The position numbers and the translations under genes are program-made. A stretch of 64,000 nt of DNA. It comes from Manihot esculenta (taxonomy: Eukaryota > Streptophyta > Magnoliopsida > Malpighiales > Euphorbiaceae). The stretch covers positions 5,760,058 to 5,824,057 of the forward strand of contig NC_035168.2 in assembly GCF_001659605.2 (NCBI RefSeq), written 5' to 3'. Shown piece by piece: positions 46,641-58,018 of the stretch (its first letter is position 1; the number at the start of each line of letters is the position of its first letter). The notes under the pieces are model-generated. The model did no database searches and was not told the DNA's origin. It saw only the letters and a list, made by a program, of their open reading frames with translations.

Positions 46641-47261
46641 GTTAACTTGGACTAATTGGTGACAAGTTCACCCAACCCTTATGTGAATTGTTTGTGTTGT
46701 GATGCATTCCATTTGAGCATAGTGTTAATGTGTTTTACTAGCTCTACTCACTGGGCTTCTAGCTCACCCCTCTCCCTTTACCCCCCAGGCTTGCAGGTAC
46801 AGTGTAGTGCGGGAGTCCGGATAGAGTAAAGAAGTCATGCTTATGTAATAGCTAGCAATGGACATGATCAAATTGTAATGTAAAAGTACAGTATAGTTAT
46901 GTAATGAGGTTTATGGATGATTAGTGTGTGCTTGACCATAGATTGTTGTATCCCTTTTAATACATGATCTTAGAGATTTTGATGATGTGTATGTAAACCA
47001 ACTCAACAGATGTATGTCACCCATTGAGGGTACAGATGAGATCCCACAGAGGGATCAAGGTTATGTTTATGTTATGCACAGGTTGAGTTTGGTTGATGTT
47101 CATGGAAAGAAAAGTTTTAATTTTTATGCATGTTGTTGATCATGTATGGGATTATACAGGTTTACAGGTTTTATGTCAGGCTTGCTACGGGTCCCGGCGG
47201 CCTTAAGCCGATCTGGATCCTAGCGCCGGTAGCGGTCCGATTTTCAGGTCGTTACAATACC

Positions 47262-49893
47262 AGTATTAATCGTTGGCATTTTTTAAGGCTCAAGTTTCTG
47301 CATTTCATTGGTGTGGTTGTTGCATCTTCATGATTTGTTTTAGTTTTTAATACCTCTTTTTGCGGATTTCAAAATTTCTCAATCAGATTTAGATAAATAT
47401 TTTAATTTTTTCAAAAATAAAAAATTTATACTCGTTCTTTCATTATATTCAAGTAAACAAATGATAAATTAGAGTTAATTAGTTAAATAAATTAATTTTA
47501 TAAAGATGATAATGATGAAAATTGATACTTTTAGATTAAAAAATAGAATTTTCAGTATTTTTATGAATTTAATTAGAGAAAATAATGTTTTTTTTTATTT
47601 ATTTATTTATTAATAATATTTAATTGTCTCTATTGCATTATTATCTATTTCTGTCAGCCAGATCCACATATATAAATGCATTCGAGCACTCTTTCATATT
47701 AGACAATTATTTAATTCTTCTGGTGCATTTACTGTTAAATAACCGAGTCAACTATTTTCTCTCACGTTATATTATTTGATTGAGTTATCTCCTGTTGTGT
47801 TCACGCCCATAAATTATTCGGTCTGTCTCATATATCCGGATTAAAATTTGCGGTAGTGAATTAGTCTACTGGAGAATGACTTGATGAGTTTTAGATTTGT
47901 GTTATTTTTTAGGATTTGGTCTTATCTCAAATATAGAAAGGGCGATAATCATAAAAATAAATGGTAAATTAATAAATTTAAAAGGTATTTAAATTAAGGA
48001 TGTTGGAGCACCCTATGGTACCTTACAATTAAATTTAAATAAAAAATTAAATAAATTAAAATTGTAAAAGATAATAAATTTATATATTACTTTTAATCAA
48101 TTAAAATAAAAATAATTTATAATAAATATAAATACAAAAATTTTAGGCAATATTGCTATTCTCCGTTCCTTTCACTTTTAGATTATTATTTAATTAAATA
48201 ATTTTTATTTTATTTTTAAATGTAATATATTATAAAATTTTAATTCTCAATACATTAAAATATCTTATATTTTCTTAACATATTAAAACATATTACTTTT
48301 AATTAATATTATTATAAATATTTTAATACATCTTATAAAAATAAATTAATTAAAAAATAACTTCATTTAAATTTTATTAAAATATACCGACTTAAATTTA
48401 TTCAAATGATTTTTAAACTACTTTTTACACACTCTAAGTTAAAATTAAATTAAATTAATTTTAACAATTAATATAAAGATAAATAATAATTAAAATTGTG
48501 ACATTATAAAGTACTCAAAAGTGATGGCTCGAATGAGTGTAAAACACGCGTTTAGCGTGTGGAGGTGATTGGATAAGTAAGCGCAAACCTTTGCCGAAGT
48601 AAAGTGGTTTTCAAACGGGACGACGACGACGTGGATTGCCTCGCAAGCTCGTTGATATAATATAAAAGTAGATTGCCTCGCAAGCTCGTTGATATAATAT
48701 AAAAAATGACGAGAATGCCCTTGCTGTAAAATTTAATTATTAACTCCTTTTCTCGTCTTAAAACGTTATAGAAAGCTGGCGTTCTCACCAGAATGTTCTC
48801 TTTGTTGCATGCTCTACATGTGCAGCGTAGGTGGTGATAATCCCAAACTTTTCCTTAAATTTTAATTATTTTAATTTTTTTTTGTTGTGTTGAGCAAAAC
48901 GTGCATAAATCGGATAACAATTCTTTTTATTTTTTTCTATAGAAAAATAAATTTTATTTTTTAAATTAAAATTAAAAAATAAAAAATACATTATCTTATT
49001 AAATTTTTTTTAAATATAAATTATTTTATATAAATAAACTGAGGCTTAAAAAGTAATATTTACCACGAATATAAATAACCCTTCGAAGGAAAGAAAAGGA
49101 TAATAATGGAGAAAGAAGGACTCCAATATAATAGAGAGAAAATCAAATGCATTACTAATAGATATTATGTTTTTTTTTTTAAAAAAAAAAAAAGAAACAC
49201 AAAATATCTTGGAAGGAAAATACAAGCTTGCCCTTTCAAAATTATGTAATTCTAATTATATATGTATCATAGAAATTTCATAAAAGTAAAGAGTTATCTA
49301 TGAAAAATTAATATAAAACATTAATCAATTGAGCCCAAATGAAATGGCCTCAATCAAATTAATCAATTGAGCCCATAAGTCTTTCTTGCAAGTGCAAGAC
49401 CAAGTCCATGAAGATTATGCTTTTGAACCAAAACTCTTTTAGCCCTAATTTGCGTTTTTTTTTTCTCTAAACCAAATCCATGCTCGATTAATCTATTCCC
49501 ATTATCCATTTTAAATTTAGTTTCAAGTTATATTAAATCTTGCAAATTAAATTCATTAATTAATTTTAATTAATTAAGCAAATAAATATTATTTTACATG
49601 CTAAAATTCTATTTATGTGTTCATTGATCATAAAAATAAGAAGCAATTGGCTGAAAATACTCAACATTTATATATTTTACTTTTTAATATAAATATTTTA
49701 ATTTTAAATAAATTGACTCATCATTCATCATTTATATTTGATGTAATTTTTGATAATTTTAAAATCAAAATAAAAAATAAATAATTAAATTGTTAAAAAT
49801 ACTGTTCACACTTTCAATAATTATAAATTATATTTTTCAATAAATATATTATTTAATCTAAAATAGTAATATATACATGATAGTTAATAATAA
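47262..49893. other. AT-rich intergenic DNA
   Basis: Mostly AT-rich. A less AT-rich island at 48530-48840 contains a 37-bp duplication and GACGACGACGACG; it may be a worn gene or promoter piece, but no protein is recognised. At 49320-49380 the phrase AATTGAGCCCA occurs twice. Confidence 0.5.
48631..48704. repeat. 37-bp tandem duplication
   Basis: GTGGATTGCCTCGCAAGCTC... (48631-48667) is repeated as GTAGATTGCCTCGCAAGCTC... (48668-48704) with one mismatch. A recent local duplication. Confidence 0.95.
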
Positions 49894-49902
49894 TATATTT
49901 TT

Positions 49903-51045
49903 GGGAGATTTACAATTTAGTTCCTGAGTATTACCATTATTAACAAGTCAGTCTCTGTATTTTTAAAAACCTATTAAAACGTCATTATCTTTTCTCTCTG
50001 TCAACGAAATAATCATTCCGTCTATTTTTACCATTAAAAATATAGTAAATGACTAAATTACCCCCATTATTTTCCTCCTCCTCCCTTTTCTTCTTCATCA
50101 ATTTTTCCTCCTTCTTCTGCTTCTTTTTCTGCTTCTGCTTCTTCTTTTGCTTCTGCTTCTACTTCTGCTTCTTCTTCTTCTGCTTCTTCTGCTTCTTCTT
50201 CTTCTCCTTCTTCTCCTTCTTCTTCTTCTTCTTCTTCTTCTTCTTCTCCTTCTTCTCCTTCTTCTTCTTCTTCTTCTTCTTCTCCTTCTTCTCCTTCTTC
50301 TTCTTCTTCTTATTCTTTTGCTTCTTTTTCTTCTTTTTCTTATTTTTCTTCTTTATCTTCTTCTTCTCCTTCTTCTTCTTTTTCTTTTTTTTTTTCTTCT
50401 TTTTCTTCTTTCTCTTCTTCTTCTTCTCCTTCTTTTTTTTTTCTTCTTTTTCTTCTTTTTTGGAGGAGGAGGAGGAGGAGGAAAGAAAAGATAGGGACTA
50501 TTTCGTTGACAAAAAGAAATAATAAAGACATTTTAATAGATGTGAAAAAAGATAAGGACTATTTCGTTGAGAAAAAAAAACGATAATGACGTTTTAATAG
50601 ATTTCTAAAAATATAGGGAGGGACGATTTCGTTGACAGAAAGAAACGATGAGGAGGGACTATTTTATTGACGGGAAGAAACGATGATGACGTTTTAATAG
50701 ATATGAGAAAAAATAGAGACTATTTCATTGACGGAAAAAAATGATAAGGACGTTTTAATAGATATAAAAAAAGATAAAAACGTTTTAATAGATTTTTGAA
50801 AATATAAGAACTAACTTGTTAATAATAACAATATCCAATGACTAAATAAAAAGTTTTATTTAAGGGTAAAATTGGATTTTAAAAATTCTCTCTCTCCTCC
50901 TTTATCTAATTTTAATAGAAAAGAGGACAGAATGACTATTTCGTTGACGAAAAGAAAACATATGGACGTTTTAATAGGTTTCTAAAAATACAGAAAATGA
51001 CTTGTTAATAATTGCAATACTCAGAAACTAAATTATAAATCTCCC
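49903..51045. mobile_element. MULE-type MITE with TTC/CTT-repeat core
   Basis: TATATTTTT flanks both sides (49894-49902 and 51046-51054), a perfect 9-bp duplication. The left end GGGAGATTTACAATTTAGTT matches the right end, in reverse complement GGGAGATTTATAATTTAGTT. Inverted repeats extend about 140-150 bp. The core at 50085-50460 is almost pure TTC/TCC/TTT, then GGA. The right arm carries several degenerate direct copies of an inner inverted-repeat piece (GACTATTTCGTTGACnnnAA and GACGTTTTAATAGAT) between 50496 and 50980. No transposase. Confidence 0.87.
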
Positions 51046-51129
51046 TATATTTTTTATAAAATATTTATAGTTATTATTGTAAAATAAAATCAATCTAAGA
51101 TGGCATTTTGGCAATTAAATTAATATTTT

Positions 51130-51940
51130 TTTAAAAGTAAAACTACTAATTGTATTAATAAAATTTCATCAAATAAAGACAGATATCATCCGAAATAGAG
51201 AGACGATCACATCTAATAGATTTTCTAGCCAAAGTATGAGCAACTAGAGTAGCACGACGACGAACCCATCTCTAACAAAGATTTACAATTATTTAAAATC
51301 AAACCCTATTCAGGAATATCTAAATGTGGAGACGGAAGAGATTGAATCACTTGCAAACGGTTCATAAGAATGTAGCCATTAAAAGGCAAAAATTTTATTG
51401 CAAAGAGAAAACAGTAACAGAGAGCTAAAACTTTTGTTTCCATAAAAAATAAAATGTCTGACTTGTAATTAATAACAAAATCTTTCAATGCATTAACTGT
51501 CCGAGAATTATCGAGTTCTCGGCAGTTCCAATACAAAACGATCATTGCTTTCGACTATCCCGACTTTTAATGGGATGAGCCGCTTCACTGTTACCTGTCA
51601 AATTAACATTCGCAGGGATGTGGTTAGAGGCATCCTGTTAAGAGGAAAGAAAACCTGTAGCATCGTTATCCTGTTGAGAGTGAGGAAAATCGACATTATT
51701 AAAAAATCGAAACAGATATCTTTTTGTCTCTAATTTTATAATAGATACCCCTCTAAAGAATGCCATAAATCTATCAAAGAGGTCTACATATTCTGAAAAT
51801 TTATTGGATTGTATGTGAGAAACATCTCAGCCATACAAAAACTATAAGTGATGATTGAAATATCTGTGGGTCTCTTAATAGAGACAACAATATTTTCTTT
51901 TTCATCGATAGTCAATTGACGTAGATCGTTTTTCATGAGA
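51130..51940 (-). mobile_element. Internally deleted LINE (ORF1 start, endonuclease start and RNase H end only)
   Basis: In minus order: an ORF1 start (MKNDLRQLTIDEKENIVVSI near 51937) leading into a DUF4283-type region (SLIDLWHSLEGVSI-like words, then TKRYLFRFFNNVDF); an ORF1 tail ending HPIKSRDSRKQ whose TGA overlaps the ORF2 start as ATGA at 51545; and an endonuclease start MIVLYWNCRELDNSRTVNAL then YKSDILFFMETK. After METK the sequence jumps to unrelated residues and then to RRRATLVAHTLARKSIRC, the end of a plant LINE RNase H domain, at about 51265-51215. Most of ORF1 and nearly all of the endonuclease and RT are missing, though both ends are kept. Stops and frame changes are present. It sits 75 bp beyond the MULE-type MITE. 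Confidence 0.72.
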
Positions 51941-51944
51941 AAAG

Positions 51945-53424
51945 GAAAAGAAGGAGTTAGGTTTAAGAAAGAGAAAAAAGTGAGAGTATCGAGCTATAGA
52001 GGGATCAAAAGGAAACTTAAGTTTGAAATTTGCCAAATACTAATTTTTTTAAATTAATATTATTTTTAGAATTAACTATATGAATTAGCTAAATTAAGTA
52101 TGAATTAATATAATTTATATTTAAAAAAATAAAATATTTCATATAATAAATTACGTAAATTTTTATATTTTAATTTTTAAAAATTAATTAAAATTATATT
52201 CCAATGCAATATAAACGTTGAAATTTTTCAACCAATCGATCTAAATTCAATCTATTTGTGAGTATTTGCTTAGCTTTAAGCAACAAAGTAAAGAATGACT
52301 TTGATTTTGGCTTTTTGTTAAGGGATAATTTGAGCGTATATTTGTATTAATATCAGTTGATGTAGGACAATATAGGAGTGCTGAACGTATCTAAGATTTA
52401 AGTTTTGTTGATGTTCTTCCCTTTTCTATATTTTTATTTTAACTGCAAAATACTAAATAATTTTAATATTTAAAATACAAAATTGATATTTATCACTTAA
52501 AATTTTGAAAACCTATTATTTTAATTTTTTTTTATTAATAAAAAGGGCTAATTTGATCCTAAATGAAAAGGTTTTGGTAAATTAGAGTGAAAATTTAATT
52601 TTAATATTGATTTAGCTCAATAATTTTATTTTTTTATATTTTTTACTTAATGATAATGATTTTTTTAAAATATATTTTATTTTCCTTCCGCAATCTATAC
52701 ATGACAAATGACACCAGAAGCGCCGATGGGCAATTGCCATAAATTGAAGAATATCCTTTAGAGGAACGGAACCTTTGATGATTCCAAGGCCATGTTTGTC
52801 TTACTTTAAAATTGGGATTGGAGGGTAATAATTTATAAACACTATCAATAATTTATTATTTTAAAATTTAAAGTTTTAAAATTAACTGTTTGAAGATTAA
52901 ATTATATCTTGTTTTAAATTGAAACTTAATTTAAAATGAAAATAAAAAATAACTCTCATGTACAATTTTTTTTCAAGTTAATTTAAAGTATAACTTATAT
53001 ATTAAAAAGTATATAATTACTTAAATATAAAATTTAACTTTTTAATAAAACAAAATTTGAAAGATTAAACTATTTTAAATTAAATCAGTTTAATAGTTAT
53101 TTCTTTAAACTAAAATTTTAAAAATCTTTTAACAATATTGAAAGTTTATTTAAAATTGAGGAACATTCAATAACATTTTACCCATTAAACAATTATTTTA
53201 ATTTTTTAAATACAGAGTGATAAATTTAAAATAAAAAAATTAAATAATTCAATTGCGAATATAAAATAGATAAGCTTAATACTATTTTTTTAAAAAAATT
53301 TATCAAATAAATAAATTTAATAAAACAATAAATAAAAGCATTGAATTCAACGAATGCCAAACATGCCTTTTATTTGCTTCCCGATAACAGCTATCTGTTT
53401 CCCGCCGTTCTCCCTCTTCTAGTT
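51945..53424. other. AT-rich intergenic DNA before phosphatase gene
   Basis: No gene seen. The last 90 bp before 53425 is less AT-rich and has C/T-rich leader character (TTTCCCGCCGTTCTCCCTC). Confidence 0.55.
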
Positions 53425-56346
53425 ATGGAACAGCTGTTTCCTCATTTCATCGTCTTGTCCTTCATTTTTCTCTATATTCTCTTCCAGTCACCACCAACCG
53501 TCGGATTTCTTCGCGAAGCGCACTCGCCGTCGCCGATCAGGCTGAAAACGTCGCAGCCCAAGGACAATGGCCTTCGGTTCAACGGCGGTGGATCGTTCAA
53601 GGTTGCTCTGTTCGCCGACCTGCATTTCGGGGAGGACGCCTGGACTGATTGGGGGCCGCAACAGGACGTGAACTCCATCAAGGTCATGTCCACTGTACTC
53701 GACCTTGAAACACCAGGTAAGATGATGCTCTGCATTGTAGATAGAAAATTGAGTTCCATGTCAGAGAATTTCAAGTGGAGCTCGAACTCTGTGCTTACTT
53801 CGAGTTAAGTTTTGAGTTTTTTGATACCTGTTTGACTCGACTAGCTTGTGTGTAGCTTGTTCTTGCCTCACTAGCTAAGAACTCGAACTCGGCTGAATTT
53901 TGTCCGCTTCATTGCAATTATCGTGAATTTCAATTTGTACTATTAGGAATTTAGTGATTTTTTTTTCTATATATATACAAATGAAGTTTTTGTAAATACA
54001 CAGAAAATTGTGATAAGATCGGATCAATCCTCGAATTCACTTGCGTCGATTGAGATCAGCAAAATGCCTTTCATTTGGATTGTTAACGATAATTGGTTGA
54101 GCTTGAGCATGAAAGGAAATCTGTGTTTTGAATCAAGTGTTGAGCTGCTATTGAGTGTGATATAAATTGTTTGAAGTAGAATGTTTTTAATTGCTTCACC
54201 TTTCTATTAATGTAAAGCTTTAGAAGTCTGTTAGCCTCTATTTTTGTCTGTTTTCCTATCACCTAGTCACAGTCCAAAAGTGCTGGTTGGTTTATATTTG
54301 AATGTTACTGTAATGTGAAACTCCCATGGTGTGCAATCTATTTTCATATCTGTTTGTGTTTAGCTTTCTTATGGTGTGCAATCTGCTCTGCCTTAGTATT
54401 TTTCTTCCACTAGGACTCTTGTTGTTTCTTCCTGATTCTAATTGACAGAGTGGTACAGCAGATTTTGTAATATATCTTGGAGATGTCATTACTGCCAACA
54501 ATATTCCAATTGCAAATGCAAGTTTGTATTGGGATCAAGCACTCTCTCCAACAAGGGCCAGGGGCATACCATGGGCAAGTGTTTTTGGAAATCACGATGA
54601 TGCACCATTTGAGTGGCCAATGGAGTGGTTTTCTGTCCCTGGAATTCCTCCACTTCATTGCCCTGCAACTAATTCGTCGTATTCAGGTGAGCTCAAAGTT
54701 CAGAGATATAGAATACTATGTCTATGAAGACTGGTCTTTACTAGAATGAAAGATCTGTTCTGCATTTGTTTCATCTGGTTGTCAATACTTTTCCAAGATT
54801 ACTGCTCTATTTTTCTCAAGATGGTTGCTTCTTTGGGCTAGCCTGTTACATTTTTATACAACGTTTTTTCTAATGCAACAGGTGAAGCTGTGAAGGTTAG
54901 ATTAGATATATTGCCATTTCCATATCAGTGTAAGAAATATCAGTTGCTTAATTGTTCTCAGCTAACAATTTCAAGTTAGAATGGAGTATGTTGGTATTCT
55001 TGGACTAGCAAACCATTTTTGGGAGTCTGTTAACCACTAATCAAACAAAGTCAGTTCACTAATTTAGCTGTGTTCATTCTGCAAAATATTGGCATCTTTT
55101 TACTGGCTGGGGTCTTTTCAATTTGTATGTTATAGGTTTCCGGTGGAGGCCATGATTCACTGCCATTGCCCTCTCTTCATGAATCCCCTCCATCTATTCC
55201 TTTCCACAGCCCTTCCATTTACAACTTAGCTTTTCCAATTAGTCATAATGTCATATAGATCTTTTTCTTTAATCCTCTTCGTTTCAAGCCTAGATTTTGA
55301 ACAAAAATAAAGTTTAGCGCTGCTAAATCCTCTAATCTACTTCCCCTCCTCCCAAGAAGAAAAAGAAAAAGAAGAGAAAATCTAATTAGACCTCAAGGAG
55401 TTGACGGAGACATATGATGCCTTATGTTAAAGAGAAAACAAAAGAAAATGGATTATGCTGTAATTACCCTCTATGCTTTCTAGATCGATTTTTGTGTCCA
55501 GTGATTCTTTTATTTCAACAGGTTCTCCATTTTGAAGCTGAATTCCTTTTGTGGATGCAAAAGGAAGAATGGAAAATTTGCTTTTGAATAATTTAGAGAC
55601 TGTTATTTGCTAAATTCTGAGAGAGTGATGGGCATACTGCAAGTTAATACATTTCCAATATGGGTTATACAAGTGATTGAAATGCTTTACATAACAAAAT
55701 GACTAGAAAATCCAATGTTGCAACCCAACAATTTATATTCTGTGCTTTTATTTCATAGATTTCCACTATGGGATTGTCAACACTTCCCTCTCAAGTGCAA
55801 GCACATTGTTGCCACTGGACAATTAATTAATATTAATCTAATACGGTCTCAATTATATAATCTTATGGACAGTTGAAAACCAAAACTCAAATTGGACTCT
55901 AATACCATGTTAAATTCGGAGAAAAATGATGGGTGTATTAGAAATTAATTCATTTTAATGGTTTATACAAGTGATTGAGTTACTTTACATGTCAAAATAA
56001 CTAACCAATTCATTATATCAATAAAACCATTTATATTTAGCCCTTTCACTTCATAGATTGCCAATGTGGGATCCCAACATTATTGATTGTTAATGCTTTT
56101 AGGTTTTTACAATGGATATTGATATTAGCTTTTGTGACATGGGGATTTAATACATTTCCAGCAGAAGAATACTGTAGCTTCAGAGGCACACAACGCATAG
56201 AGCTGATGAAAAATGAGATTGAGCATAATAACTTATCATTTTCGAAAACTGGACCTAAAGACCTATGGCCAGGTGTATCCAACTATGTTCTCCAAGTGGC
56301 ATCCTCTAGTGATCCAGAATCAAGAATTCTGACAATGTACTTCCTA

Positions 56347-56378
<32 letters not shown>

Positions 56379-58018
56379 ATCAAGTGCTCAAGCAGAATGG
56401 TTCCAGCACAAATCTCAAGAAATTAACCCTGATTCAAGGTACAGAAAATGTGAAGCCATAACATTTTTTTGAAGTTCTTTAAGCGGAGATTTTAATGATA
56501 GGCTAAAAACTGTTGAAATGATGATTTGGAGCATTCCATATTAACTTATTTGGTATAACTGAAAATACAAAGCAGGTAAGGAAATTTATCTTCTGCCATT
56601 TTTATTTCCTTTCATTTTTTTGTTGTTCCAGGATCATCCCTTTTTCTCCTTTTTGACAGTGTTCCTGAGATTATCTTTTGGCATATACCAAGTAGAGCAT
56701 ATAAGAATGTGGCTCCTTGGTTTGCTATACACAAGCCTTGTGTAGGCTCTATCAACAAGGAAAAGGTTGCTGCTCAAGAAGCTGAATTTGGTATTATGAA
56801 CCTTCTTGTTAAAAGGCCTTCTGTGAAGGTATGGTCTTATGCTTAATGTCATAATATACATGCATGTAGAAGGCATTTTTCTTGTGGTTAAAAACCTACA
56901 TATGTAAGCATGTGTCTTTGTTCACACACACAAAAACACATGCATGCGCATGCATACACACACGTACATGCGCAATGCACAAAAACAGTTTGTGCTGTCT
57001 AGATTTTGATCTTTAAGTACCCAGTTTTCAGCTAATTTTTATAATGAAATGGTCTTGTGAGAGTATATAAAAATTGAAACCTTTTCCAATTTTGCCTGCC
57101 CTAGAAAAGGTGGATCTGTGCTTAGCCATTATGTCTCAGTGATAACTAAGCAAAGATTTTGGTGTTCTTAGTAAGGATGGTTGAATGAAAAGACAATTTA
57201 CTTGTAAATCAGTCATATGGTGAAAACATAGTGAGAGTGTGAGACTACTTCCAATCAACCATGGAATTGCAGTGTTTGTAGCAACTTTTTCTTTCTTCTC
57301 TGTGTATGACTTGTTTTTTTCATGGATAAAGAATTCTATCCTTATTTCCCAATCAACTATAGGTTTTATATAATATTTGATATGAATAAACTCCAACCAG
57401 ACAATTGGATACTTGTTTGGGTTGTTTCTCATGTGATTATTGCATAATATGCATACTTAATTAATGCGTGAAATTATGCTGGTCTATTTTGGTTCACTCT
57501 GTCCATTTCATGCTCTATTTTGATATAACAGCATTCCACACCTCACATGCAGAGGTTTGAAAATGTAGGGAGATCGTAGATTTGGATCCCATTTCAGAAA
57601 TTATTTCCAAAAGCCAATAAATCAAAGATATCAATATTTCCAAAGAGAGAATTTTAGATGTACAAGTAGGGACCAGACAGTGAACATGCCATGTGTGGTC
57701 AACATTTTTATAGTTAAAATTCAAAGCAAGCAAATGGTTTGCCATGTTTTAAACAATGAAACTGACAAAAGGGTCCTATTGGTACTGGGTTGTATTTTGT
57801 GGCAGGCAATATTTGTGGGACACAACCATGGATTGGACTGGTGCTGCCCATACAACAAACTATGGCTTTGCTTTGCGAGGCATACTGGTTATGGTGGGTA
57901 TGGAAATTGGCCCAGAGGAGCTAGAATTCTGGAGATCACTGAGCAGCCCTTTTCTATTAAGTCTTGGATAAGAATGGAAGATGGTGGTAAGCACAGTGAA
58001 GTTCTCTTGAGCTCTTGA
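53425..58018 (+). CDS. PAP16: Purple acid phosphatase 16-like metallophosphoesterase
   Basis: Five exons join in frame: 53425-53716, 54462-54686, 56165-56438, 56660-56828 and 57806-58018, giving 390 residues. The N terminus ([17 protein letters not shown]) is a probable signal peptide. Calcineurin-like metallophosphoesterase motifs are in order: DLH at 65-67 in [11 protein letters not shown] at 104-105 in [15 protein letters not shown] from 140, WHIP at 271-274 and GHNH at 325-328. [10 protein letters not shown] and [11 protein letters not shown] match the plant PAP16 group (At3g10150, called probable inactive because the Tyr-containing GDxxY block of classical PAPs is changed; here it is GDVIT). 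The metal-binding Asp/His/Asn set looks complete, so the inactive label deserves testing. Exon 2 was placed at the AG before ATTTTGTAATA because only that acceptor restores the family frame ([11 protein letters not shown]). Intron 2 contains a TRIM element. The first ATG is used. Confidence 0.93.
55608..56079 (-). mobile_element. Complete TRIM element in phosphatase intron 2
   Basis: Two short LTRs (55608-55782, 175 bp; 55908-56079, 172 bp) flank only 125 bp. The element has TG...CA ends and a perfect 5-bp target duplication TTATT (55603-55607 and 56080-56084). In minus orientation the LTR starts TGTTGGGATCCCACATTG, as in many plant TRIM and copia LTRs. The primer-binding site TGGTATTAGAGTCC (55907-55894) directly follows the 5' LTR, and a purine tract GAGAGGGAAG precedes the 3' LTR. 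The two LTRs differ at many places, so the insertion is old. It ends 85 bp before exon 3. No coding capacity. Confidence 0.88.
55894..55907 (-). other. TRIM primer-binding site (initiator Met tRNA type)
   Basis: TGGTATTAGAGTCC in minus orientation, close to the canonical TGGTATCAGAGC. Confidence 0.8.

Larger units (their letters stand above)
45025..47256. mobile_element. Solo LTR of a large retrotransposon
   Basis: The element begins TGTAATACCCGG and ends GGTCGTTACA, with TG...CA termini forming TGTAA/TTACA. It is flanked by ATACC on both sides (45020-45024 and 47257-47261), a perfect 5-bp target duplication. At 2232 bp it is a long LTR. There is no primer-binding site, coding region or second LTR, so an internal exchange between two LTRs has probably removed the rest. 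A TATAAAT at 45381 in plus orientation is a likely LTR promoter, suggesting plus-strand orientation. The composition is far richer in GC than the surrounding AT-rich DNA. Confidence 0.85.

Noticed and set aside
50049..50522. Phe- and Leu-rich open frames of 115-157 codons
   Set aside because: Translation of a TTC/CTT repeat in the MULE-type MITE core in different frames; no independent coding evidence.
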